Assembly (NCBI GenBank): GCA_947311845.1
Contig: CAMZMU010000062.1
Span: 51,829,365-51,893,364, forward strand
Direction: 5' to 3'
From: Poa pratensis
Lineage: Eukaryota; Streptophyta; Magnoliopsida; Poales; Poaceae
DNA: 64,000 nt
Shown here: positions 10,880-20,831 of the stretch, in pieces
How positions within the stretch are numbered: the first letter of the stretch is position 1
Layout: each line of letters opens with the position of its first letter
Program-made: the position numbers and the translations under genes
The notes under the pieces: model-generated
What the model was told of the DNA's origin: nothing
Databases searched by the model: none
The model's input: the letters and a program-made list of their open reading frames with translations, nothing else

Positions 10880-12207
10880 TCAATGACCATACATGATCTG
10901 CCTATCCGCCCACATTTGATTAGCAATTTGTTGCCTACGGTCAACCGTGGCTCTATGGTCTCTTGCTTGTTGAGTTTGTGACCGGATTGGGTGGGCGGTC
11001 CAATTTACCTCCGGTAAGATGAATTCATCTCCACCTTGGGATAGTGCATAATTATGAAGAACACAACAAGCTACAACAATGTCAACTTGTACCGGAAAGG
11101 GAAAGAACGGTTTGGCATCATGTAAAATCTTGAATCTCCTCTTGAGGGATCCAAAGGCTCGCTCTACCCCTATACGTAGAGATGAGTGGCTAAGGTTGAA
11201 AAGTTCTTCCGCATTTTGTACGGGATTGTTGCCCCACTCGTTCAAATGGTATCTCACATTACGGAAAGGTGGGATGAAGCCAGGCTTGGCTCCATATCCG
11301 GCATCAACTAAGTAATATTTGCCTATAAAAAAGACACAAGTTGGTCACAATTTTTTGGACAATATATGGACAATCATATCTAAGTCAATTTATTACCTTG
11401 TGGTACTTGTAGGCCTCTCTCACGCCCTAATGCATCAGCTGAAACGTTGGCATCATGTGCTGTCCCCTCCCACCCAGCCAACACATATGTGAACCGGAGG
11501 TCGAAATCTACCGCTGCCATCACATTTTGAGTAGGAAAAGGATTCCTACCACGAAATGAATCTTCCACATCTTTAACAACAGATGCTCGCACATGTGTAC
11601 CATCAATAGCTCCAATACAATCCTATATAGTGAAAGAACTGTCAATACTATGGGTGAATACAATCCTACGTAGCTAAGTAATAGTTTTGGCATATACCTT
11701 AAAATATGGGTCAAACCGAGGGTTTCCGACTATCTTTTCTGGGGTCTCCGATGAAGGTGGCCTGATATATTCATTACGCAGCTCACCAATGGCGTAAAGG
11801 ACTTCCCTAAAATATTTGCTAACTGTACTGAACGCTCTACCAAAATTTGTTGCAACAACTCTATTCCGAAGATTGTGTCCAAGGGTATGCAAGAACATTC
11901 CCACTTTCTGCTCCACACATAAATGGACACTATTTTCTAGCAACTTGTGTTCTCTCATTATCTCACACAGCCTAAAGAAAGAAGCTCTGTTAAACCGTAA
12001 CATGTTTATACAAGTCACATCTGATTTCCAAATTTTACTAGTGAGATACTCAATTCTCATCCGATCTTTTTCATGCATTGGTCCATAGGAAATATGTGGT
12101 CTTCTCTTTCTTTTTAAGACCCGAACAGCCACAACAATCGCAGCCCAAACAACAAAAACAGCAGCTCCCCTAATCAGCTTTTTCCTTTTATCCAAGCTCT
12201 TGCCCAT
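10880..12207 (-). CDS. PIF/Harbinger DDE transposase (DDE_Tnp_4 type)
   Basis: Three exons, 12207-11698, 11622-11397 and 11322-10880, join to 392 aa with clean GT-AG junctions. Residues ~1-40 are basic/hydrophobic. Residues ~75-165 resemble the helix-turn-helix region that precedes Harbinger nucleases (RASFFRLCEIM, GMFLHTLGHNLRNR). The nuclease follows: GAIDGTH (Asp177), GWEGTAHDANV (Asp227), YLVDAGYG (Asp252) and GVERAFGSLKRRFKIL (Glu299), then VVACCVLHNY. All expected acidic residues are present, so catalysis is plausible. The protein should bind the TIRs and cut at TWA targets with the Myb-like partner. Its start is ~860 bp inside the right TIR. Confidence 0.92.
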
Positions 12208-12267
12208 CTACAAGCCATACAAACAATTTATACAAGGCTAATAAAGAAGAGACATGTGATTTCATCA

Positions 12268-12410
12268 TGTATTGACAATAAATTTCATTCATTGGATAGC
12301 AAATTTCATTCATTGGATAGCAAATTTTCAGCATATATTACAACAAATTTCAGTGGATCAACATATATTACAACAAATTTCATTCATTGGATAGCAAATT
12401 TTCAGGGATT
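12268..12410. repeat. Short direct repeats in the Harbinger leader
   Basis: The phrase TTTCATTCATTGGATAGCAAA occurs three times with variants (~12282, 12303, 12378), interleaved with ACATATATTACAACAAATTT. Local AT-rich duplication just upstream of the transposase ATG. Confidence 0.6.
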
Positions 12411-12675
12411 TCATATCAAAATGCGAGCAGCATCATAGATCAGCATATGTTGCAAAGCAATTTCATAGATTTGATCCCTAAAATGCGGGCAGCATCATAG
12501 AAAGCAAAAACAGTAGCACTGGATCGAAATCAAAATAGCACCCGCACAGGCTCCCATCGATCCCTCACCTTGGTCCTGCTTGCTCGCGTCCGGCTCCGCC
12601 GCCCCTGCTCCGGTCGTCCTCTGCCTACTCCGGTCGTGCCCCGCCTCCGCTTGCCCCGCCTCTGCCTGCTCTGGT

Positions 12676-12810
12676 CCAGGCGGCGCGGGTGAGGGTCGCG
12701 GCGCCGGCGCGGGTGAGGGAGGCGATGGAGGCAGCGCCGGCGCGGGTGCGGGTGAGGGAGGCGAGGGAGGCGGCGCCGGCGCGGGTGAGGGTCGCGGCGC
12801 GCGACTGCGT
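12676..12810. repeat. GC-rich minisatellite by the right Harbinger end
   Basis: Units built from GGCGCGGGTGAGGG and GCGCCGGCGCGGGTG are repeated about four times. The block is open in several frames only because it is GC-rich and repetitive. It may be part of the element's promoter or leader. Confidence 0.65.
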
Positions 12811-13229
12811 GGTGGAGCGAATGGGGATAGGGTTGGTCGGGTGAGAGGTGAGACGAGCTTTCCCATCGCGAGTGATTAGCCAGCGACCAGCGTCCGTTCC
12901 ACCCCGTCCGGCCGATTCGGCCGGACGGGTGTATTCCGCATCTTCCCCGAATATTCGTTTTTGAGGTACCACTTGGTTCCATTCCAGCAGATAACCGAAC
13001 GCAAGAATTCGTCTCAGGTGCAGAACCATTCTATTCTATTCCATGCAATCCGAAAAACGAACAGACCCTTAAGAATCGATTGGTTTTTTGTGCCAAATCG
13101 AGCAGAATGTTCGGTATCTCACGGATTTTTCACCGAAAGTTTGGGTACTGGACTACAGCGGCATTTTCATTCTGTCCATATCGATATCAATGCTTCTTTA
13201 AGACGAGCTGGGTTTTCTTCTGATGAAGT

Positions 13230-13804
13230 AGTACGAGCTGGTTACAGAAGGCACCTTGGACCGTTTCCCACCTCCCGCACAGTAGAGAGAGGCGACTTTT
13301 GAGAACTTCTTCTGCTCCCACCTCGCCGTCGGCGATTCGCGTGTTTACCCACCCTCCGGCGGCCGCTCCGGCGGCGGGAGGGTGGGGAATCGCCGGATCC
13401 CGGCGTGTACATAGTGTAGGTAGCAGTAGGGTCCCAGCCGGCATCGTCATGGAGGTCCTCTGGGATCGCCGTGTGCGGGGCTCCCCCCTCCGGATCTTCT
13501 TGCGGCGGATCCGGTTGACGACTTCGATGCAGATGGTGGTGATGCAAGCGATGCTGCCGATGGAGTAGGGTGGAGGCTCTTCGGGGTTCGAGGATCGACG
13601 ACTTCCCGTCCGTTAGGGGGCTTCTTCCGTTCCAAGGTTTCTGGGAAGTTGCGGCGGCGGCGCGTCATCGGCACGGCCTCTTCGCCGGCGACATCGATGC
13701 AGAAGGACATGTTTGTATTTTCTATCTTTGTGGTGGTCTTTTCTGCCTACTTGCTGTAATCACCAGATGTATCCTCACAAAAAAAAAGCAGTACGAGCTG
13801 GTTA
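13230..13804 (+). mobile_element. 543-bp poly(A)-tailed retroposon with 15-bp TSD
   Basis: AGTACGAGCTGGTTA occurs at 13230-13244 and 13790-13804. Between them lies a GC-rich sequence ending GTATCCTCAC plus nine A's. This is a textbook L1-mobilised insertion on the plus strand. I see no convincing protein or pol III A/B boxes; the sequence could be a non-autonomous LINE derivative, a SINE or a processed transcript. It lies ~160 bp outside the Harbinger right end. Confidence 0.75.
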
Positions 13805-14501
13805 GTACTAGTTGCAGACTTGCAGCAGTACTGGTGGTGCTACTATATGGTTTAGTTTTTTTAGAGAGTACGTGAATGCATACCATAATAATTTTATAGA
13901 AGGCAGAGTATATGTACAAGAATTGGCGCTAACAACAAACTGAGAACGCCAAGGGTAAAAACCCCTCCACATCAAAACCTAATGTTACTCTCTCGTGGCA
14001 TGGATGGTGACTCCCTCCCTAAGACACACAACAACCTAAACTCCTCGTAGATGTTGATCGCCAGTCTTCCTGGGGTGTGTTGCTGTCTGATATTGTGGAA
14101 ACACCAGGTGTTTCTATTCTTCCAGAGGGCATGGCAAGCTGTGCAAACCAAGGCATCGAACCATTTCTTCTCCTTGCCCCTGAACTTGGCTCTCTCCACT
14201 GTCCACCAACACTGCAGCGTGCTATGTTGCGTCGGAGGCTCAAAGCGCATCACCAGATCCTGCCTGCAGTAGCACTAGACCTCCCGAGCCAAGACACTGC
14301 ATCAATATGTGCTCCATGGTATCCTCCTCTTGCAAACAGATCAAACATGGGGAAGTTGTCAGCTGTAGACCGTGCCTAACCCGGCGATCAGAAGTCCACA
14401 CCCGTTTCTGAACAGCTAGCCAGAGAAACAGTTTACTCTTTGGGGAGGCTTCATTCTTCCAAATTGCGTCGGCCATCGGAAACACCATGTTTCCCTCCAT
14501 C

Positions 14502-14590
14502 AACATGTTGTAGGTCTGGCTGTGTGCATCATCATGATGCAGAGGCCGGGACTACCCCTTTTCGAAAAGAAAAAAAACATGTTGTAGGTC
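14502..14590 (+). mobile_element. 59-bp truncated LINE tail with 15-bp TSD
   Basis: AACATGTTGTAGGTC at 14502-14516 and 14576-14590 flanks 59 nt (14517-14575) containing AGGCCGGGACTACCCC and TTTTCGAAAAGAAAAAA, the usual 3' end of grass LINEs. It is a very short retroposition event into the older LINE on the opposite strand. Confidence 0.7.
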
Positions 14591-14883
14591 GAGCTGGCAG
14601 TGTAGACTCCTGACCTAGGCCACGGCCAAGTGAATCTATCCGGGCGGTTCAGATCTCTGTCAACACCTTGGATCGCCGCCCAAAGCGCAAGGCACTCGTG
14701 TGCGCCTCGATAGGCAATGGTGTCCGTTAGATCAGTCAACCAATTGTTGTCTGTGAGTCCCTCCGCCACCATTCTCCGATTCTTGGCACGCTTGCTGACC
14801 AGCGTGAACAGCCCTGGCGCAATCTCTTTCGCCGATCTTCCATGTATCCACTTGTTCGTCCAGAACAGAGTGCTCTGGCCATC

Positions 14884-16079
14884 CACTACTAGGAAAACCC
14901 TTATAGATAGGTTACATTCTGTGGCGCACCAGGCTTGGTGCGCCACAAAAAGTCATATTTCTGTGGCGCACCTGGCCATGTGCGCCACAGAAATGGTGCG
15001 CCACAGAAATGGTGCGCCACAGAAAGTCACATTTCTGTGGCGCACATGGCCAGGTGCGCCACAGAAAGTTATCTGGGGGGCGGGTTAAAATTTGAAAATA
15101 ATAATTCTGTGGCGCACCTGGCACGTGCGCCACAGAAAGTTGACATTCTGTGGCGTTTCTGTGGCGCACCACATAATTATTTTTTTCAAATCCCACCCCC
15201 CCGTGGATCGCCTTTTTTGTCTTGCAGAAAGTAAAAGAAAATTCAAAAAAATTCAATAAATAAAATCGTTTGACATGTAGTTAGGTATGAGTGTTTAGTA
15301 GGTATAGAAATTTTGAAATATGAATTCCTTAAATTCCAAAAGAAAAAAAAGTTATTTCAAACAGACGATTTTTTGCAGCAAAATCAAAAGAAAGAAAAAA
15401 AGAAAAAAAATTAAAAAATTTAAAAAATTCAAAACTTTCAAAAAAGACACAGAAATGTATAACAAAGAAGATTGTTGAATTTTTTTGGATTTTTTTGAAG
15501 TGTTTTGACTTTTTTGAAATTTTTGATTTTTTTTTGGATCTTTTGAAACTTTTGAATCTCCTTTTGAAACTTTAGAAGTTTTTGAAAACTCTGATATTTA
15601 AAAACACACATTTATAACACATACCACATATACACATACAAGACTTAAGAGGGTTCATATCATATATATATCAATAAGAACTTGAGTAGCACAAGGGTAG
15701 GTGGACTGGGTGGAACTTATAAGTTAAGCGTGCTAGGGTTGGAACAGTTTGAGGATGGGTGACCTAGCGGGAAGTTATCAGTTCGAAAAATTCAAAAAAT
15801 ATGAAAATAATTCCAATAAATAGGATTTTTCATATTATTTCATTTTCTGATTTTTTTTGAAACTTTTTATATATTTTTTAATTTTTTGAATTTTTTGAGA
15901 ATTCTGTGGCGCACCAGGCCAGGTGCGCCACAGAAAGTCACATTTCTGTGGCGCACCAAGCCAGGTGCGCCACAGAATAAATTTTTGTGGCGAGAATTCT
16001 GTAGCGCACCCAGCAATTTGGCGGGTGCGCCACAGAAATCCAATTTGGTGCGCCACTAATAGGCATTTCTGTAGTAGTG
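14884..16079. mobile_element. Non-autonomous CACTA element
   Basis: 1196 bp, starting CACTACTAGGAAAA and ending TTTCTGTAGTAGTG, flanked by the 3-bp duplication ATC (14881-14883, 16080-16082), as expected for CACTA/En-Spm. Both subterminal zones (14925-15175 and 15900-16050) carry many direct and inverted copies of TCTGTGGCGCACC / GGTGCGCCACAGA, often as near-palindromes. These are the usual transposase-binding arrays. The ~700-bp AT-rich centre has no coding capacity. Removing the element rejoins the interrupted LINE frame. Confidence 0.88.
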
Positions 16080-16221
16080 ATCCGAACCAGACTGTCAAAA
16101 ACTGCCTTAGCATCTGCGTCGCGCATCAATGGAAGTCCCTGCCAAGGTTGCTTCTGCATCTATGCATGGTTGCAAACAAAGGGGTTACAAGAGAGTTAAC
16201 GAAACTGAAAGGAAATCGTTA

Positions 16222-16484
16222 GAGTACTCATAGTGGGGAGTATCATACACTAGTATCATGCATATGATACTAGTATATGTTACTACCTCTATAGTGGGTA
16301 GTAACATATGTGCGGTATCATATAATCATGCATTTATTAGCCTATAGACTCATCTTGTCTCGAAATCCGTTATGTTACGGTGATACCACCACCGTCGCTC
16401 TCTTCTTTAATTGCATGCCACATCATCATTGGTGCTTATGTGGCACTTATGTTACTACCTATGTTACTCTCACTATGGGTAGTC
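16222..16484. mobile_element. Tourist-like MITE (TTA target)
   Basis: 263 bp with imperfect inverted ends GAGTACTCATAGTGGGGAGT and, inverted, GACTACCCATAGTGAGAGTA. It is flanked by TTA at 16219-16221 and 16485-16487. Inner arms pair around repeated GTTACTACCTATGTTACT-like motifs. The TTA target suggests PIF/Harbinger mobilisation. Confidence 0.7.
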
Positions 16485-16487
16485 TTA

Positions 16488-18062
16488 GGCCTGTGGATCC
16501 CTAGTTTCAGTCAACTACTCACAGTCGCCTTTTTTTTAAGATGACTTATTTTTCTTTTTGTAGCAGCAGTCACCGTGTCGACACGCTCCCAGACGACAGC
16601 AGTCTTCTGCACCACTCACAGTCCACTGCTAGCATCGGGCTGCGACATGTTTAACTGCATTAATACAAGCAGTACCTACACAATGCTAGCAGTCTTCTGT
16701 AATTAAGGTCTCTGTCTGATTGCACTGATACGAGACAGGCTGATAGACGATATCGATGATCCACCCTCAAACGAAACTGAAAGGACCACCCTGCAACATT
16801 AGTTGTTCCAGTTGGCTTTGCAACTTGCAACGCTGAATTTGGCTCGATCGACGTACGTACGTGCCATAAATCGGTCCATCCACGGAAAGCGAAACCTGAC
16901 CGGCTCGACGGCTTCGGGAACCAACAACCGGCACAGGCACTTATAAACGATAGCAAAGAAACGATAAAGAGCAAAAAGATTAAACCAACGGGGACACGAG
17001 ATTTAACGTGGAAAACACCTCCAACAATGGAGGAGAAAAAACCACGGGCGCCAGCCAGCAATACTTCACTATATCGGGTGAGATTACACACGCCGGAGAT
17101 TTACAACATGCGACTTATCCCAACCGGCGGCTTACAAGATGTATTTATATGGAGGCAAAACCTTAAGTCAGCTACAGTCCAACTCGGAAACGATCCGTAC
17201 CGTAAGAGACAAAACAATTCGGAAACGCTATGGCCGGAGGCTTGGGCCTCCGCTCCGTTTCAAAGTTAGCATCTATCTTCATATAAATTTGGATCACCAT
17301 AAAACAACAGGCACGTGCCACGGAGGTATACAACGTGGCAGGATTCTCCAAGCTCGATTCACCGTACAGCTACTTCGAGCTGAATAAAGATTGCACCGAC
17401 GATGATTAAGACTACGATGATCGGGTCGCCCGTATTACGGGATTGTGGAAGCACATCAACTCTGGTAAAACAAAGGCACATAATGTCAACCTAATTAAGC
17501 TAAACATGCTAGGTTATGAATCCGAGCGTTTGAAACAAAAGTAAGGAGATGACAATTTGGAAAAGGGACGTAGCTCAGCTTGGTCGCGCGTTTGTTTTTG
17601 GTGATTTGCCCCGTGATTTAAGGATACTGAGTGCGCGACTTGGTGCCGAAATAATCTTAAGGGAAGGCCAGCCGCTGATTGCGATCGATGCCTCAAATTG
17701 TATACAGCTGCAATTCCACTGTAGAATCTCACTCTAGCATCTTCACACACCCCACAGCTGAATAAACTCGTGGGTTTCTGCAGCTCGACTAGTGTCCAAG
17801 ATCGGCACAAAGAACAACTAGTAACAGTACGTACGTCGCGGCGTAGCAGGTACTGAGGTACGCACGTCGCCGGCCGGATCCGTTCGCCTTCCAGCGAGCA
17901 GGTGAGAAACAATAGTTAGAAAATGAGGTCCGGAGAGCAGATCAATCCCTCTGTAGGTCGATCGAGGCCGGCGGCGGGAATAAACCTACTCGGGCATGCG
18001 GTTGTCCGAATAAACTACTACTACATCTGAACAAGTGATCACATGACACTGTCTTCTTGACA
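16488..18062. other. Unassigned stretch, possibly retroelement LTR DNA
   Basis: No gene recognised. A segment at ~16950-17400 has the phrase GATTTAACGTGGAAAACACC and AAAAAACCACGGGCGC, a style often seen in LTRs of grass retrotransposons, but I cannot define termini or target duplications. A tRNA-like 5' half lies at 17565-17603. Confidence 0.3.
17565..17603 (+). other. tRNA-like 5' half (possible organellar or SINE relic)
   Basis: GGGACGTAGCTCAGCTTGGT then CGCGCGTTTG resembles a tRNA acceptor plus D arm, closest by eye to plastid tRNA-Pro. It also contains a pol III A-box-like TAGCTCAGCTTGG. No anticodon or T arm follows, so it is not a functional tRNA. Confidence 0.35.
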
Positions 18063-18137
18063 TACTCACTCCGTTCCAATTTAATTGACTTGCTATCCAC
18101 CAAATGTGGATGTATCTAAATTGGAACGGAGGTAGTA
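18063..18137. mobile_element. Short Stowaway-type MITE
   Basis: About 75 bp: TACTCACTCCGTTCCAATTT at the left and its near-perfect inverse AAATTGGAACGGAGGTAGTA at the right, with TA termini. It can fold almost end to end. Confidence 0.8.
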
Positions 18138-18291
18138 CATGCCTTTAATCCATCCATGACCCGGAAGGGGAGCTGGATCTTTCTCGCGAGACTGATACTG
18201 GATTGGATGTCTGGATTCGTTGCCTGCATGCAGCTGCAGTGGTCAAAAGGAGTCGAGTTAAGCTGCGAGCATGTGTGCATGTTCTGGTGTC

Positions 18292-18338
18292 TGCTGATAA
18301 CCATTTTTTGTTGTTGAACAAATGCTGATAACCATTTT
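18292..18338 (-). mobile_element. Possible micro-insertion with 16-bp flanking repeats
   Basis: TGCTGATAACCATTTT occurs at 18292-18307 and 18323-18338 around 15 nt (18308-18322), TTGTTGTTGAACAAA. Read on the minus strand the insert ends in A's. The A tract is short, so this is weaker than the cases at 497 and 1228. Confidence 0.4.
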
Positions 18339-18802
18339 GGTAGTGGAGTACAAAGAAACTGCACGAGCAGGACCACGCGCGGGCACCGAAAAATTTATGC
18401 ACGCACTGAAGACTGAACCGGCGTGTACTTCACTGCCCGGCCCAGCGGCGGTGGCCGCTGATCGTGCGGATGCGGTGAGTGGCCATGTGACCGATCAGAT
18501 CACCCCTGGGATGATCGATCGAACCACCGACGGCTACCGACGCACGTAACGGCCGCATGCTAGGATGCTAAGAGCACCTTCACCAACGCGCCTAATAGAG
18601 CGTCTGACAAATATGTCAGACAAGTGCTACTGCTTATAAGCACCAAAATGTTTTGTTTGAAAAAAACACCTGTTGGGCGTAGCCATCTATCCCCACCGGC
18701 GCTCCCAATGGGTTTTGTTCGAAAAAAATTGAAATGAGGAAATTCATTAAAACTTCATATATTTCAAAATACAAGGAAATTTAACTAAAACTAAACCCTA
18801 AT

Positions 18803-19440
18803 CTAATAACCAGTGTAATACTGGTCCCATTCGTACGTCGCCACCGCGGTGTCGACGTCGAAGGCGCCGCCCTGCTGCGCTGGCGGCTCTGGCTCCTCCT
18901 ACGCCTTGCCCTGCTCCTCCTCCATCCTGACCGCGGAGACTGCACGGGGTGGCATTGGCGCGGCGGCTTGCTCGTCGTCATCGGGGGTGACGACGATGGC
19001 GAACTCTCTCGACGCCGGCTGGACGGTGTCGAAGGACATCTTAGAGGCGAGGGCGAGGTCCCTCTGGAACTGCGCCTCGGCCTCCTCCTTCGTCAGCGTC
19101 CGCGGCCCCGACTGCACGGCGCGCTTCTTGTCGTGGGACGCCGTCGTCCCTGATTCGGTCTTCACCATCACGGGCGGCGGCGGACGCGGATGGTCACGCC
19201 GCCCCTGCGCGGCGGTGCTGGCTATCCCGGCTCGGATTTGATCTTCATGCCGCACCTGGGCGGCGACGTCGGCTCGGCCTTCACCTTGATGAAGCGTGGC
19301 GTCTTCGACTGCGCGCTCGAGGAGGAGCTCGCCGTCATCTCCCACAGGTCGCGCGCGTGATCTTCCGGCGCGACGTGGCCGTACTCGCGCATGACCTGGT
19401 GAAAGCCCCGCCCCCACCAGCGACGGCGCGCCGCGCTGTT
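18803..19440 (-). pseudogene. Decayed plant hypothetical ORF, probably element-derived
   Basis: A minus-strand frame reads KEEAEAQFQRDLALASKMSF then FAIVVTPDDDEQ, meets a TAG near 18899, and continues in frame to FDVDTAVATYEWDQYYTGY with a final TAG at 18803-18805. The upstream frame (RDLWEMTASSSSSAQSKTPR, ~19350-19230) is shifted relative to it. The style matches repetitive plant hypothetical proteins often carried by transposable elements, but I cannot name a family. An internal stop and a frameshift make it a pseudogene. Confidence 0.55.
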
Positions 19441-19907
19441 GTTGTGCACCGCCCAACATGCTACTTCCTTGTGCCATGCAATATTTAGTAGGCGTATATG
19501 ACGATGGTCCGATATATGTGTGATCGTTTCTTGATCTTTTTTCGTGTGATCGTTCCATATCTGTTCCATGTGCTACGAATAAAAAAGTGTTTCAAAAAAA
19601 TACTAAAATGTGCATGATTATAAGATATGTGTCTACAATCTTTAAAACTTTCAGATCCAAATTTGAAAGGGGCATTGAAAAAGAAAAAAGATAAAAGACA
19701 CTATTCATGCTAGATTCACAATGCTCTTTCGAATTTGGACCTAGAAATTTTAGAGGTTGTAGACACAAATCTTGTGAACACTCACACTCTTTGGTAGAAT
19801 TTTTTAAACGTTTAAATTGTTTTTTGGAGTAGCAAACTGGTGGTAGCACTGGAAATTCTCTCAGGAACAATGCATCCATGGCAGCAGACTACGTTGCCGT
19901 ACATGGA

Positions 19908-20610
19908 AAACAGGGGCACATAGGTAAGGTAGGACATTTTCCTTTTTTTTGTAGCAATAATTTTTTTAAGTAAATTTTGAGAGATATGTTTTTTCCTAGT
20001 GATATAATTTTGCATCCTTTTCTTGCCCTGTTCTCTTCTCTTAGCATAATAGTACTTTTGTTTTACATTAATATTACTTGCATTTTGTTTTTGTTTTTTT
20101 GAGAATCTAGTACTTGTTATTGATGCACTGTGTTATGGATACACTCTGTAAAGAACGTAGGAACAGGGGCACATAGGTAAGGTAGGACATTTTCCTTTTT
20201 TTTGCAGCGATAATTTTTTTAAGTAAATTTTGAGAGATATGTTTTTTTCCTAGTGATATAATTTTGCATACTTTTCTTGCCCTGTTCTCTTCTCTTAGCA
20301 TAATAGTACTTTTGTTTTACATTAATATTACTTTTTTTGAGAATCTAGTACTTGTTATTGATGCACTGTGTTATGGATACACTCTGTAAAGAACGTAGGA
20401 ACAAGGGCACATAGGTAAGGTAGGACATTTTGTTTTTTTTTTGTAGCGATAATTTTTTTAAGTAAATTTTGAGAGATATGTTTTTTCCTAGTGATATAAT
20501 TTTGCATCCTTTTCTTGCCCTGTTCTCTTCTCTTATGTTTTTTTTTTGAGAATCTAGTACTTGTTATTGATGCACTGTGTTATGGATACACTGTAAAGAA
20601 CCTAGGGCTG
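19908..20610. repeat. Tandem repeat of ~240-250 bp, about 2.8 copies
   Basis: GGGGCACATAGGTAAGGTAG-type starts occur at ~19914, 20165 and 20404. Each is followed by the same AT-rich body with TGAGAGATATG, CCTAGTGATATAATTTTGCA and GATGCACTGTGTTATGG. Copies differ mainly in homopolymer lengths and one internal deletion in the third. Confidence 0.85.
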
Positions 20611-20759
20611 TACAGAAATGGGCCGTTTATTTTCAGGCCGACAAGCCTATACAAGGCCTTCTGTGGGTCTGATGTAGTTTTAGCTTGATTAGCAAGGGCA
20701 AGGCAAGCACGGCCCATAGATTTGCAACAAAATCATTGACAAACAAATAAAAAATGTAG

Positions 20760-20831
20760 TGTGGCTGCTGGGATTCGAGCCCAGGTCTCCACGGCCACAA
20801 CGTGGAATTCTCACCACTAAACTACAGCCAC
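20760..20831 (-). tRNA. trnH-GUG: tRNA-His (anticodon GTG)
   Basis: Read on the minus strand: acceptor GTGGCTG pairs with CAGCCAC, D arm GTTTAGTGGTGAGA, anticodon stem-loop with GTG in CCACGTTGTGGCCGTGG, T arm GGGCTCGAATCCC, discriminator A. A run of six T's just downstream (minus strand, ~20754-20749) is a pol III terminator. The sequence looks like nuclear plant tRNA-His rather than the plastid form. Cloverleaf pairing appears intact. G-1, needed for histidylation, is normally added after transcription. Confidence 0.95.

Larger units (their letters stand above)
8841..13068 (-). mobile_element. Complete PIF/Harbinger DNA transposon
   Basis: A 4228-bp element with perfect 31-bp terminal inverted repeats at 8841-8871 and 13038-13068, beginning GGGTCTGTTCGTTTTTCGGA. 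It is flanked by the 3-bp duplication TTA (8838-8840, 13069-13071), as expected for PIF/Harbinger. It carries the two standard genes on the minus strand: a DDE transposase (12207-10880) and a Myb/SANT-like protein (10410-9422), both with intact spliced frames. Perfect TIRs plus intact frames suggest recent movement and possible autonomy. Internal features are an 80-bp tandem repeat between the genes and a GC-rich block by the right end. Confidence 0.93.
13852..16165 (-). pseudogene. Degenerate LINE (RT C-terminus/zf-RVT), split by a CACTA element
   Basis: Minus-strand fragments read LINE ORF2 C-terminal motifs: PWQGLPLMRDADAKAVFDSL (16150-16085); after the CACTA insertion, GQSTLFWTNKWIHG (~14885-14843); then KSKLFLWLAVQKRVWTSDRR and CLICLQEEDTMEHILMQC (14430-14290); and LWKNRNTWCFHN (~14130). 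The 3' end is the minus-strand CGTACTCTCTAAAAAAACT at ~13853-13870, a typical LINE terminus. Frameshifts and a secondary insertion (14517-14575) show age. Subtracting the CACTA element, about 1.1 kb of the element remains, heavily 5'-truncated. Confidence 0.85.

Noticed and set aside
12495..13029. Pro/Arg-rich frames by the right Harbinger end
   Set aside because: Translate a GC-rich minisatellite and the TIR; no conserved protein.
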